DNA of 6,560 bases from DATBMY01 sp036554605 (GCA_036554605.1 DATBMY010000061.1:1-6560), one strand, 5' to 3'; shown: positions 1 to 6,106, counted from the stretch's first letter. Made by a program: numbers and translations. Notes: generated by a model not told the origin, from the sequence alone.

Positions 1-451
1 AGGGAGGGAAGTACGGATCGCGCCCGAAGGCTATGAGCTCGCCCGATGGATGCAGGAAGAAATCTCCCGTATTCTGACGGCGACATTTCGGGTTGCTGCG
101 AATGAAAAAGTCGGGGCGCTCCGATATCCACGGCGAATCTATAGCCATGTGGTTAGAGACAAAATCTACTATTACCTTTAGACCTGCGGCGCGAGCGCGA
201 GATGCCAGGGCGACAAACCCATCCTGTCCGCCAAGCGATGGATTGAAAGTATAAGATGGGACCGCATAGGGGGAGCCTTCAAAGCTATCGGAGACTATTT
301 TAGATACCTTCCGCGCGCCCTCGCTGATCTGCCACACTCCCATCAGCCAGATCGCGTCGAACCCTATCCGGCGGAGGTTCTTAAGCTGTGTCTCTGTAAT
401 TCGGCTGAAATCCTTACAGTAAATCCGAGCATTTATTTCGTATATTCTCAA
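1..451 (-). CDS. GH13 alpha-amylase-family glycoside hydrolase, N-terminal part (runs off left edge)
   Basis: I translated the minus strand from a TTG at 451 to the window edge, which gives 150 residues with no stop. The protein opens with RIYEINARIY, a typical first beta-strand of the GH13 barrel. GFDAIWLMGVW (about residues 30-40) is the second strand. GSPYAVPSYTFNPSLGG (59-75) is the usual SPY-x-V-x-x-Y segment, and GLKVIVDFVSNH (90-101) is GH13 conserved region I with its Asp, Asn and His. The catalytic nucleophile, acid/base and transition-state residues lie beyond the window, so the substrate (starch, maltose, trehalose or sucrose-like glucosides) cannot be fixed. No signal peptide is visible, which suggests a cytoplasmic enzyme. 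The TTG lies 2 bases after the marR stop, and no in-frame ATG or GTG is close by. A GGGG run lies upstream, and homologous proteins start close to YEIN, so TTG is the best start. The gene is very likely co-transcribed and translationally coupled with marR. Confidence 0.85.
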   Translation of the reverse strand, partial: MRIYEINARIYCKDFSRITETQLKNLRRIGFDAIWLMGVWQISEGARKVSKIVSDSFEGSPYAVPSYTFNPSLGGQDGFVALASRARAAGLKVIVDFVSNHMAIDSPWISERPDFFIRSNPKCRRQNTGDFFLHPSGELIAFGRDPYFPP

Positions 452-453
452 GT

Positions 454-957
454 TTAATGCCCCAGGACTCCCTTGCGGGCGGGCTCGAGCGCCTCGGATT
501 CCAACCCCTCAAGCCAGGAGACGCGAACTGCTTCGGCCAGGTAGCCCCGTTTATCCGGTGGCAGGGAGTTCAAATACTGGTCGCGGTTTTTCATGCCATC
601 TTCGGTTATGGCCTTCAGCGCCTGCCTTCCCTTATCGCTAAGCGAGACGAGCAGTTGCGGCCTGTGAGAGTTGGATTCATAAGTCAAGTCCAATAAACCT
701 ACTTGTTGCATCCGTTTACACAATTGGCCCGTTGCCGTTCGGTCCCTTACCAGATGCTCGGCAAGCGCCCTGAGAGGCAGACAGTTGTCTCCTAAAGAAT
801 GAACCGCGAGCAGGACCTGGTAATGCTCAAAGGTTGTATTGTGTGACGCCGCGGCTCGCGCATAGAAATCATCCAGTATTCTAAGATAATTGCGCGCTGT
901 GGTTAATTGTTGATAAATATCGGTATTTATTTCACCGAAGTTGTCGCCTGAAGACAT
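454..957 (-). CDS. MarR-family winged-helix transcriptional regulator
   Basis: This is a 167-residue protein, a normal length for a MarR dimer subunit. The N-terminal helix (about 10-35) would form the dimer interface. FEHYQVLLAVHSLGD (43-57) matches the helix before the DNA-binding domain. LPLRALAEHLVRDRTATGQLCKRMQQVGLLDL (60-91) reads as the helix-turn-helix in which the recognition helix follows RTATG, and 92-110 (ending VSLSDKG) is the wing with the usual LT/LS-x-x-G close. Two further helices (111-155) complete the dimer domain. The start is ATG with AGGAG at 963-967, five bases upstream. MarR proteins bind short palindromes as dimers and usually repress their own operon, and often release DNA when they bind a small phenolic or other ligand or on oxidation. 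Cys59 and Cys80 are present, but there is no evidence that they sense redox. It heads an operon with the GH13 gene and is divergent from rpoD, so it may control both directions. The ligand is unknown. Confidence 0.88.
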   Translation of the reverse strand: MSSGDNFGEINTDIYQQLTTARNYLRILDDFYARAAASHNTTFEHYQVLLAVHSLGDNCLPLRALAEHLVRDRTATGQLCKRMQQVGLLDLTYESNSHRPQLLVSLSDKGRQALKAITEDGMKNRDQYLNSLPPDKRGYLAEAVRVSWLEGLESEALEPARKGVLGH

Positions 958-998
958 CCTATCTCCTATCCTTGCATCTGGATACTTACCGAATTATG

Positions 999-1027
999 TT
1001 GTATTATAGTCTTTTACAGGTTATATT
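999..1027 (+). promoter_or_regulatory. Candidate sigma70 promoter for rpoD
   Basis: TTGTAT (999-1004) and TATATT (1022-1027) are separated by exactly 17 bases. This is the best promoter-like pair in the intergenic region. Transcription would start near 1034, giving a leader of about 114 bases before the sigma factor ATG. The -35 shares bases with the marR -10 on the other strand. No experimental start is known to me. Confidence 0.6.
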
Positions 1028-1044
1028 ATGTATTGCATTACAGG
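1000..1044. promoter_or_regulatory. Paired TGTATT/TTACAGG repeats, candidate MarR operators
   Basis: TGTATT occurs at 1000-1005 and 1029-1034, and TTACAGG at 1014-1020 and 1038-1044. They form two TGTA...TACA dyads with different inner spacing. The right dyad, TGTATTGCATTACA (1029-1042), is a 14-base palindrome with 12 matching positions and sits over the expected rpoD transcription start. The left dyad (1000-1018) covers the marR -10 and the rpoD -35. MarR proteins generally bind such short AT-rich palindromes next to their own gene, so these are the natural operator candidates. Binding is inferred. Confidence 0.45.
1003..1008 (-). promoter_or_regulatory. Candidate -10 box of the marR-GH13 promoter
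   Basis: Read on the minus strand this is a perfect TATAAT, which would start transcription near 996 and leave a leader of about 40 bases before the marR ATG at 957. I see no good -35 hexamer 16-18 bases upstream (CATAAT or TAATAT is the best on offer), so the promoter may be weak or depend on an activator. It overlaps the -35 box of the opposing rpoD promoter, so the two promoters could exclude each other. Confidence 0.5.
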
Positions 1045-1045
1045 A

Positions 1046-1068
1046 TGTCAACCATTATTTAGGTGACA
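1046..1068 (+). other. First hairpin in the rpoD leader
   Basis: TGTC(1046-1049)-A-ACC(1051-1053) can pair with GGT(1062-1064)-GACA(1065-1068), giving seven base pairs with one bulged A and an AT-rich eight-base loop. It starts about 12 bases after the predicted transcription start and would lie at the 5' end of the rpoD mRNA. It may stabilise the message or act with the next hairpin. It is short enough that chance cannot be excluded. Confidence 0.35.
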
Positions 1069-1079
1069 CAGAAGAGACG

Positions 1080-1108
1080 AGGCGCCGCTTAGCAAAGGGG
1101 CGCCTTTT
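1080..1108 (+). terminator. Terminator-like hairpin upstream of rpoD (attenuator or end of a short RNA)
   Basis: AGGCGCC (1080-1086) pairs perfectly with GGCGCCT (1099-1105). A G/G mismatch follows, then CTT (1088-1090) pairs with AAG (1095-1097) around an AGCA loop. The 3' arm runs directly into TTTT (1105-1108). A strong GC stem followed by a short U run is the form of an intrinsic terminator in the plus direction, though the U run is short. It lies about 75 bases after the rpoD promoter and 40 before the coding start. It could attenuate rpoD, or it could end a short independent RNA. The opposite strand has no U run after the stem. Confidence 0.5.
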
Positions 1109-1147
1109 GGTGTTGAGGAGACGCAGGGTGGATGGCGAAAGGCGGAA

Positions 1148-2797
1148 ATGAAAAGCAGGATGGACAAAGACATTCTTTTGGGAACGGATGAGGGACAGGA
1201 AGATTTCGGCCCGGCCGTAGACATTGAACGTGTTGTCGCGGAGATAGATGAAGACGAAGCTGAGTCCCTTTGGGAAGCCGTCGCAACAGAAGAAGAGGAA
1301 ACGACGGAGCTTTCGGAAGAGTCTGCTGAAGAGGTTGACGTTGACCTGGAGCCCGGCAAGGACGAGTCGCTTGATCCGATGCGTCTATACTTGCGGGAAA
1401 TGAGTTCCGTACCTCTGCTTACTCGCGAAGACGAGATACGCATAGCGAAGCGGATTGAGCGGGGCAACAAGCGCATTAACAAAGCACTGTCGCGTTCCTT
1501 TATCGTCATTGAAGAGGTGCGCAGTTTATACGAACAGCTTAGAGAAGGGGAGATAAACCCTCAGGACATAATTGACGTCGCGACTGACCCTGAAGCCGAA
1601 GAGAACCTTGAAGAGCAGCGCGAAGAGATTCGTCTGAATGCGATGATGCAGTTTGAGGAGATCCTCAAGGCTCACGATAAGCTTTTGAAGCTTGCTGCCA
1701 AAATCGAGGCCGAGCCTAAGAGCTCCAAAAAGCTCAAGAGGATGCGTCGACAGTATGCTCATCTGCTTATTGATATGTCCAAGCAGCTGCGCAACTTTAC
1801 ATTCAGCGCCGAGATGAGGCGCAGGTTCATGACATCTATCGAGAGCTTCGCCAGGGATCTGCGCGCCACCGAAAACGAACTGGCAAAGATCGAACGCGCG
1901 CTTGAAAACAAACGGCGTAAGGACATTGACGAATTAAAGAAGCAGCAGCGGATTCTCCGCAAACACGTTCGAGAAATCGAGCGCAGGTATGCAGCCTCCG
2001 CGGTCGATATAAAACGCACGCACTCGAATATTGTTCAGGCCGAAGCCGAAGTGGAGCAAGCCAAGAAGGAGATGATTGAGGCCAACTTGCGCCTGGTCAT
2101 ATCCATCGCCAAGAATTACATCAACCGCGGCCTGCACTTTCTCGACCTCATTCAGGAGGGCAACATAGGTCTTATGCGCGCGGTCGAGAAGTTCGACTGG
2201 AGGCGCGGCTACAAGTTTTCGACCTATGCTACGTGGTGGATTCGCCAGGCTGTGACCCGCGCCATTGCGGACCAGGGGCGCACTATTCGTGTTCCCGTTC
2301 ACATGGTCGAGGTCATCAATAAGATTCTGCGCACTCAGCGGCTGATGGTGCAGGAACTCGGGCGCGAGCCTACGCATGAAGAGCTTGCCAAGCGCGTTGA
2401 TATGCCCGCGTGGAAAGTGCGCAAGGCCTTGAAGATCGCGCAGCAGCCTATCTCGCTTGAGACGCCCATTGGAGATGACGGCGAGACTACGATTGCAAGT
2501 TTCATCGAAGACCGTCGCTCGGCCAATCCCGCGGAGACCGCGATTACCAATAATCTGCGCGAGCTAACCGAGGACGTACTTTCGACGCTCACGCCGCGCG
2601 AGAAAGAGATAATAAAGATGCGCTTCGGACTCGACCAGTCGGGCGAAGAGCGCACGCTTGAGGAAGTCGGCAAGCATTTCAATGTTACCCGCGAGCGAAT
2701 CCGCCAGATCGAGGCGAAAGCGCTCGCCAAGCTGCGCCATCCTTCTCGCTCGCGCCGCTTGCGGGCATTCCTTGATGGAACGGCCATAGCTTCCTAG
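1148..2797 (+). CDS. rpoD: Primary RNA polymerase sigma factor (sigma70/RpoD family)
   Basis: This 549-residue protein binds core RNA polymerase and directs it to -10/-35 promoters. Region 1.2 is at 73-107 (LDPMRLYLREM...LLTREDEI). A long charged, helical non-conserved insert spans about 108-300, typical of primary sigmas. Region 2 is at about 309-383, with NLRLVISIAKNY, DLIQEGNIGLMRAVEKFD and the -10-reading YKFSTYATWWIRQA. Region 3 follows (384-465). Region 4 runs from 480 (LTPREKEIIKMRFG), with the -35 helix-turn-helix at 503-530 (TLEEVGKHFNVTRERIRQIEAKAL). The first 70 residues are very acidic and lack the usual region 1.1 motif (YLTYDEVND-type). The start is uncertain: at 1148 the GGCGG (1141-1145) is only 2 bases away, and the next in-frame ATG is at 1160. 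No in-frame start exists further up before a stop at 1064. The gene is not next to dnaG, and its end converges on the URO-D-like gene. Confidence 0.97.
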   Translation: MKSRMDKDILLGTDEGQEDFGPAVDIERVVAEIDEDEAESLWEAVATEEEETTELSEESAEEVDVDLEPGKDESLDPMRLYLREMSSVPLLTREDEIRIAKRIERGNKRINKALSRSFIVIEEVRSLYEQLREGEINPQDIIDVATDPEAEENLEEQREEIRLNAMMQFEEILKAHDKLLKLAAKIEAEPKSSKKLKRMRRQYAHLLIDMSKQLRNFTFSAEMRRRFMTSIESFARDLRATENELAKIERALENKRRKDIDELKKQQRILRKHVREIERRYAASAVDIKRTHSNIVQAEAEVEQAKKEMIEANLRLVISIAKNYINRGLHFLDLIQEGNIGLMRAVEKFDWRRGYKFSTYATWWIRQAVTRAIADQGRTIRVPVHMVEVINKILRTQRLMVQELGREPTHEELAKRVDMPAWKVRKALKIAQQPISLETPIGDDGETTIASFIEDRRSANPAETAITNNLRELTEDVLSTLTPREKEIIKMRFGLDQSGEERTLEEVGKHFNVTRERIRQIEAKALAKLRHPSRSRRLRAFLDGTAIAS

Positions 2798-2802
2798 GAG
2801 AC

Positions 2803-3726
2803 TCAAACCTCGATGGCAGCCTTGATGGCGCGAAGCGTTCTTTCAGGCGTGTCTGTAGCTACGGAACAGCCGGGAGCCACTATAAGCCCCGTGCCCGCAA
2901 ACCCGCTGATCGCCTCCGCGATACGTTTTCGCATCTCGGCTGGAGAAAGATGCGCGGCCGCCGTCTCATCTATTCCTCCCATAACCGCCTTGCCGGATCT
3001 TCTTCGACCTTCCTCAAGCGACGGCTCGGTTGTGGCATGAGACCAGTTGATAGCGGTTGCGGGATAGCTCATCAGCTGATCGAAATGGATGTGTCTGCCG
3101 TGGATGTGAAGGATATTGAAGGGAGATTCGCTCACCGCTTCCAGTATCTTCAGATCGAACGGCCGCCCCCAGATTTGATACTCCTCGGCGGTCATAACGT
3201 CATCTGTAGCAGCGCCGAGCGAAAGGAATATACCAGACGCGCCGCGCGCGATGGCTTCGGCCGCATACTCGGCGAGCGATGTAGCGATGCTGTCCATAGC
3301 CGTAAGAAGCGCTTCGGGGAATCGATCGCGAGCCTGTGTGAGGCTGCCGGATGAAGTCAACCTGCGAGCCGTAGTCCACGGGCTAAATATCGTCTCGACG
3401 AACATGGCTTCTTTGCCGATGACGTCATTTATAATCGAAAGCGCCGCCAGTTGCTCTGACCATGCTCCGGCTTTTAAGTCCACGGGTTCGACACGCTTCC
3501 AATCGTCCTCATCAGAAAGTTCTTCGATCCCCTCCGGCAGAGGATATGCATAATCATTCATGACTTTCAGAAAGTCGAGATCATAAGCTCTGTAGAAGTC
3601 GATCTCGGCCTCGGCATGGTATCGTCCCGGCATGTGCTGCAGTCCGAAGTGATACCAGAAACCGAATGGTGGTCGGTCGACTTCTCTACATTCGAGTGTG
3701 CTGATTACGCGCTCGATCTTGTTCAA
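2803..3726 (-). CDS. Uroporphyrinogen decarboxylase (URO-D) family protein, MtaA/CmuA-like methyltransferase relative
   Basis: This 307-residue protein is slightly shorter than HemE (about 340-360). It reads as a URO-D barrel: RVISTLECREVDRPPFGFWYH (6-26) is the usual opening, and EYAAEAIARGASGIFLSLGAA (153-173) is the barrel strand before the active site. FNILHIHG (203-210) is followed by INWSH (226-230), MGGIDE (249-254) and VAPGCSVATDTP (283-294). HemE-type decarboxylases open with a PVWxMRQAGRYLPEY-like segment that is absent here, so haem synthesis is unlikely. Corrinoid methyltransferases of this fold (MtaA, MtbA) bind zinc with His-x-Cys and a later Cys. Here the Cys of the first pair is His (HIHG), while the later Cys287 is kept. 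The TTG start is supported by GGGAGG on the minus strand at 3732-3737, five bases upstream. The gene stands alone and I see no corrinoid protein partner nearby. The substrate is unknown. It faces rpoD with 5 bases between stops. Confidence 0.82.
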   Translation of the reverse strand: MNKIERVISTLECREVDRPPFGFWYHFGLQHMPGRYHAEAEIDFYRAYDLDFLKVMNDYAYPLPEGIEELSDEDDWKRVEPVDLKAGAWSEQLAALSIINDVIGKEAMFVETIFSPWTTARRLTSSGSLTQARDRFPEALLTAMDSIATSLAEYAAEAIARGASGIFLSLGAATDDVMTAEEYQIWGRPFDLKILEAVSESPFNILHIHGRHIHFDQLMSYPATAINWSHATTEPSLEEGRRRSGKAVMGGIDETAAAHLSPAEMRKRIAEAISGFAGTGLIVAPGCSVATDTPERTLRAIKAAIEV

Positions 3727-3799
3727 ATGTGCCTCCCGGTGGTTCTGTTTTCTGGTCGCGCTTTACAATGGTTTGTTGCAAGGCAGAGCCTACAAATCA

Positions 3800-3840
3800 T
3801 TCCCAATACGGGTGGGGCGCGCGGCTTCACCCTATTGGAA
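3800..3840. repeat. Imperfect inverted repeat between the URO-D-like gene and the exported-protein gene
   Basis: The left arm at 3800-3814 (TTCCCAATACGGGTG) matches the right arm at 3828-3840 (CACCCTATTGGAA) in 13 positions, with one bulged C at 3809 and one extra C in the left arm. The GC-rich loop is 13 bases. No T run follows on either strand, so it does not look like a terminator. Its place between divergent genes fits an operator or an RNA leader structure. No protein can be assigned to it. Confidence 0.4.
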
Positions 3841-3881
3841 CATAATCGAATCCAGCGCGTCTAATATGTAGGTTAGGTTAA

Positions 3882-3909
3882 TTGTCTGCCGGCCTGATCG
3901 CGCTTTAAA
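3882..3909 (+). promoter_or_regulatory. Candidate promoter of the 609-residue exported protein
   Basis: TTGTCT (3882-3887) and TTTAAA (3904-3909) are 16 bases apart, and each matches four of six consensus bases. Transcription would start near 3916, giving a leader of about 30 bases that contains the strong Shine-Dalgarno at 3937-3942. An alternative -10 (TAATAT, 3862-3867) lacks a -35 at a workable distance. The call is plausible but weak. Confidence 0.35.
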
Positions 3910-3916
3910 GTGCGAT
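3897..3916. promoter_or_regulatory. 20-base palindrome over the candidate -10, possible operator
   Basis: ATCGCGCTTTAAAGTGCGAT reads the same on both strands except for one mismatched pair (G3902 with T3911). The centre, TTTAAA, coincides with the candidate -10 box of the downstream gene. A near-perfect dyad of this length in this place suggests a binding site for a dimeric repressor. It could also form an RNA stem. The regulator is not evident in the window. Confidence 0.4.
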
Positions 3917-3946
3917 ACCAGATCCTGCGCATTTTCAGGAGGTTTC

Positions 3947-5776
3947 ATGAGGAAAAAAATCGCCGTCTTGATCTTATTACTAGCGAATGTTCCGCAAGCA
4001 TTGGCGCAGTCTTCGCTTTCAGACTCGGAGGCCAAAAAGCGCAAGGAAGAGATCACAAAGAAGGCGCTGATTCTCGTTGACCTTGCGGTCGACTCGGCGC
4101 AGTCGCTCAAACTTCCTGAGAATAGAATACGCATACAGATCGGCGCCGCGGACATTCTCTGGCAACGTGACGAAAAGCGCGCGCGCACCCTCTTCAAGAA
4201 TGCTACGGATGCCCTCGGTGAGCTTCAAGCAGCTGAAAGAGAACAGGACCCAAGGCATAATCAGGGCGAGCAGCTTTCGATCCAGATTCGTCACGAGATG
4301 CTCGGAGTTGTTGCAAAACATGACCCCGCTCTTGCCGTACAATTCGTCCGCGCCTCCCGCCAGCCTTCGCGCGAGCCCGCCGGATACTATGATCAGCCCG
4401 ACCCGGAGGTTAATCTTGAATTCAAGCTTGCGCAACGTATTGCCGAAAAGGACCCCGCGGAAGGGCTGCGAATAGCGCAGGAAGCGTTGACCAGGGGAAT
4501 AGACCATGACGTTATAAATCTGCTCTACCAGCTCCAGTCGCAGAAGAAAGAACTGGCCGCAAGTCTCTGCGCCAGCATAATCAAGCGGCTGCGCTCCGAG
4601 GATATTTCTAAGAGTCAGGTCTCATCAAGCATTGCCTTGACGCTACTTCGTATGGGGGCCGAACCTATAAACAACTCGCCGGATATATTAGTGCGTGAGC
4701 AAGGGACATATCTTAATGGTCAGGCTCGCGACCTCTTTCAGGCACGCGATCTGGCGGAATTGGCCGGGATCGTCGCTCGGTATGCTCAGAAGGTCGTTGC
4801 CGGCCAGTCGGATGGCTATTCCGGTGTGAGCATTGCCAATATGGTTCGGCCTGTGCTGGCCGAGATTGAGAAGTATGCTCCAGTCCAGGCGCAGTCGCTT
4901 CGCGAAAGTTTCGCCGAGTATGACAGATTCAACCGGGCCAATGTGCCGCTTTCAAACAGGCTTTATGAACAGATGCAGAACAACACGACCGAAGGGCTCT
5001 TAGAGCTGGCAAAGGAAGCGCCCCCCGAGATGCAGAATAATATATATCAGAACGCGGCATGGAGACTCTTTAGCGAAGGCAAGATCGAGCAGGCGCAACA
5101 AGTCGTGATTGAAAAAATATCCAACCCGGCGACGCGCGCGGATATGCTTGAACAATTCGAGCGACAGAGGCTTATACAGGAAAGCTCGGCGGGCAAGATA
5201 GATGAGGCGCTCGAACGGGCATCGCGTATAAGATCGGTCCCGGAGCGAGTTGATGCGCTTATCAACATCGCCGCAACCGCAATTTCGGCGGGCGACAAGA
5301 AGAAGGGCTTACAGGTGCTGGGCGAAGCTCGCTCGCTTATAAGCGGGCGGGCTCAAAATTATTCGCAGCTGAGTTCTCAGCTTCAGTTAGCCCGAGCCTA
5401 CCTTCCGCACGAGGCACAGATCAGTTTCTCGATCATCGAGCCGGTCATAGGACAGCTGAATAATCTCATCTCTGCCTCCAGCGTCCTGTCTGGTTTCGAT
5501 ATGCCAGAGTACTTCAAGGATGGAGAGATGATGCTGAGGATGGGCAGCACGCTTATTAACTATGTTCAGGAATACAGTCAAATCCTGGGGGAACTGGCGC
5601 GTTCCAACTTTGATCCCGCCAAATCGCTTGCCGACAGCTTCCAGCAAGACGAGGTGCGCGCCCTGGGCTACATCTTAATGGCTCAGAGTTTTATTAAGGA
5701 AGTAGAAGTAAGCACGCCGAGCGAGGGGATGACCATCTTGCCCTTGCCGCGCCTGACATTAGTTCGAGCTAGATGA
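3947..5776 (+). CDS. Exported alpha-helical repeat protein of unknown function
   Basis: This is a 609-residue protein. Residues 1-20 form a clear Sec signal peptide: MRKK, then the hydrophobic IAVLILLLANV, then ALA before Q21, a signal peptidase I site. No lipobox or later membrane segment is seen, so the mature protein should be periplasmic or secreted. The rest is nearly all amphipathic helix with TPR/HEAT-like paired-helix patterns: about 60-95 (ADILWQRDEKRARTLFKNA), 125-185, 350-410 (GKIEQAQQVV...NPATRADML), 415-470 (GKIDEALERASRIRSVPERVDALINIA) and 545-585 (FDPAKSLADSF...ALGYILMAQ). A repeat theme is a helix ending near a Pro or Asn, followed by R-x-D-A/M-L. No catalytic motif was recognised. 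I associate this style of protein with Acidobacteriota, where such proteins are uncharacterised. The start is certain: AGGAGG at 3937-3942, four bases before ATG. The last 20 residues (VSTPSEGMTILPLPRLTLVRAR) depart from the helical pattern. A scaffold or interaction role is likely but unproven. Confidence 0.85.
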   Translation: MRKKIAVLILLLANVPQALAQSSLSDSEAKKRKEEITKKALILVDLAVDSAQSLKLPENRIRIQIGAADILWQRDEKRARTLFKNATDALGELQAAEREQDPRHNQGEQLSIQIRHEMLGVVAKHDPALAVQFVRASRQPSREPAGYYDQPDPEVNLEFKLAQRIAEKDPAEGLRIAQEALTRGIDHDVINLLYQLQSQKKELAASLCASIIKRLRSEDISKSQVSSSIALTLLRMGAEPINNSPDILVREQGTYLNGQARDLFQARDLAELAGIVARYAQKVVAGQSDGYSGVSIANMVRPVLAEIEKYAPVQAQSLRESFAEYDRFNRANVPLSNRLYEQMQNNTTEGLLELAKEAPPEMQNNIYQNAAWRLFSEGKIEQAQQVVIEKISNPATRADMLEQFERQRLIQESSAGKIDEALERASRIRSVPERVDALINIAATAISAGDKKKGLQVLGEARSLISGRAQNYSQLSSQLQLARAYLPHEAQISFSIIEPVIGQLNNLISASSVLSGFDMPEYFKDGEMMLRMGSTLINYVQEYSQILGELARSNFDPAKSLADSFQQDEVRALGYILMAQSFIKEVEVSTPSEGMTILPLPRLTLVRAR

Positions 5777-5943
5777 AATACGGGCTCCGCCAGGCGACTG
5801 AAACTCGAATAGGGTAGGGTATCGATCTATCATACGCCCAGGCAAACCTCGAGGCGTGAGACGATCGGCGCTCAGGTGACCAATCTGGCAGAGGCAAATG
5901 CACTTGTCCAGGATATGCGCTGTATTGGGTTCGGCATCATAAG
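5777..5943. other. Intergenic stretch without a supported gene
   Basis: Both strands were read. The only open frame, 64 codons on the minus strand up to 5953, has no recognisable domain, and it overlaps the end of the upstream gene and part of the tRNA promoter. I found no convincing intrinsic terminator with a T run for the upstream gene, so its transcript may read on toward the tRNA. Confidence 0.5.
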
Positions 5944-5973
5944 TTGACACCACTTTGAAGCCTCTGCTAAGGT
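5944..5973 (+). promoter_or_regulatory. Candidate promoter of tRNA-Val
   Basis: A perfect TTGACA -35 (5944-5949) is followed, after 18 bases, by TAAGGT (5968-5973), preceded by TGC as an extended -10. Transcription would begin about 5980, a few bases before the mature tRNA end at 5989. A strong stand-alone promoter is expected for a tRNA gene. Confidence 0.6.
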
Positions 5974-5988
5974 AAAAGCCTTATTAGT

Positions 5989-6063
<75 letters not shown>

Positions 6064-6080
6064 CATTTTCAATAAATTAC

Positions 6081-6106
6081 AGCCACCCGCGAGGTGGCTT
6101 TACTTA
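6081..6106 (+). terminator. Intrinsic terminator of tRNA-Val
   Basis: AGCCACC (6081-6087) pairs with GGTGGCT (6093-6099) around a CGCGA loop, followed by a T-rich run (TTTACTTATTT, with the last stem T). It begins 18 bases after the tRNA CCA end and fits a rho-independent terminator for the tRNA transcript. Confidence 0.75.

Noticed and set aside
1045..1062. A five-codon frame (MSTII) in the rpoD leader, considered as a leader peptide
   Set aside because: It starts only about 10 bases after the predicted transcription start, has no real ribosome binding site, and shows no run of regulatory codons.
1759..2787. Several long open frames on the minus strand inside rpoD
   Set aside because: They lie opposite a certain gene, have compositions that mirror its codons (Ser/Arg/Leu-rich), and show no domain or ribosome binding site.
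2950..3864. Plus-strand open frames opposite the URO-D-like gene
   Set aside because: They are shadows of the real minus-strand gene, with no recognisable motif and poor starts.
5759..5953. A 64-codon minus-strand frame with several Cys residues, between the exported-protein gene and the tRNA
   Set aside because: It overlaps the end of the upstream gene and the tRNA -35 box, has no ribosome binding site, and resembles no family I know.
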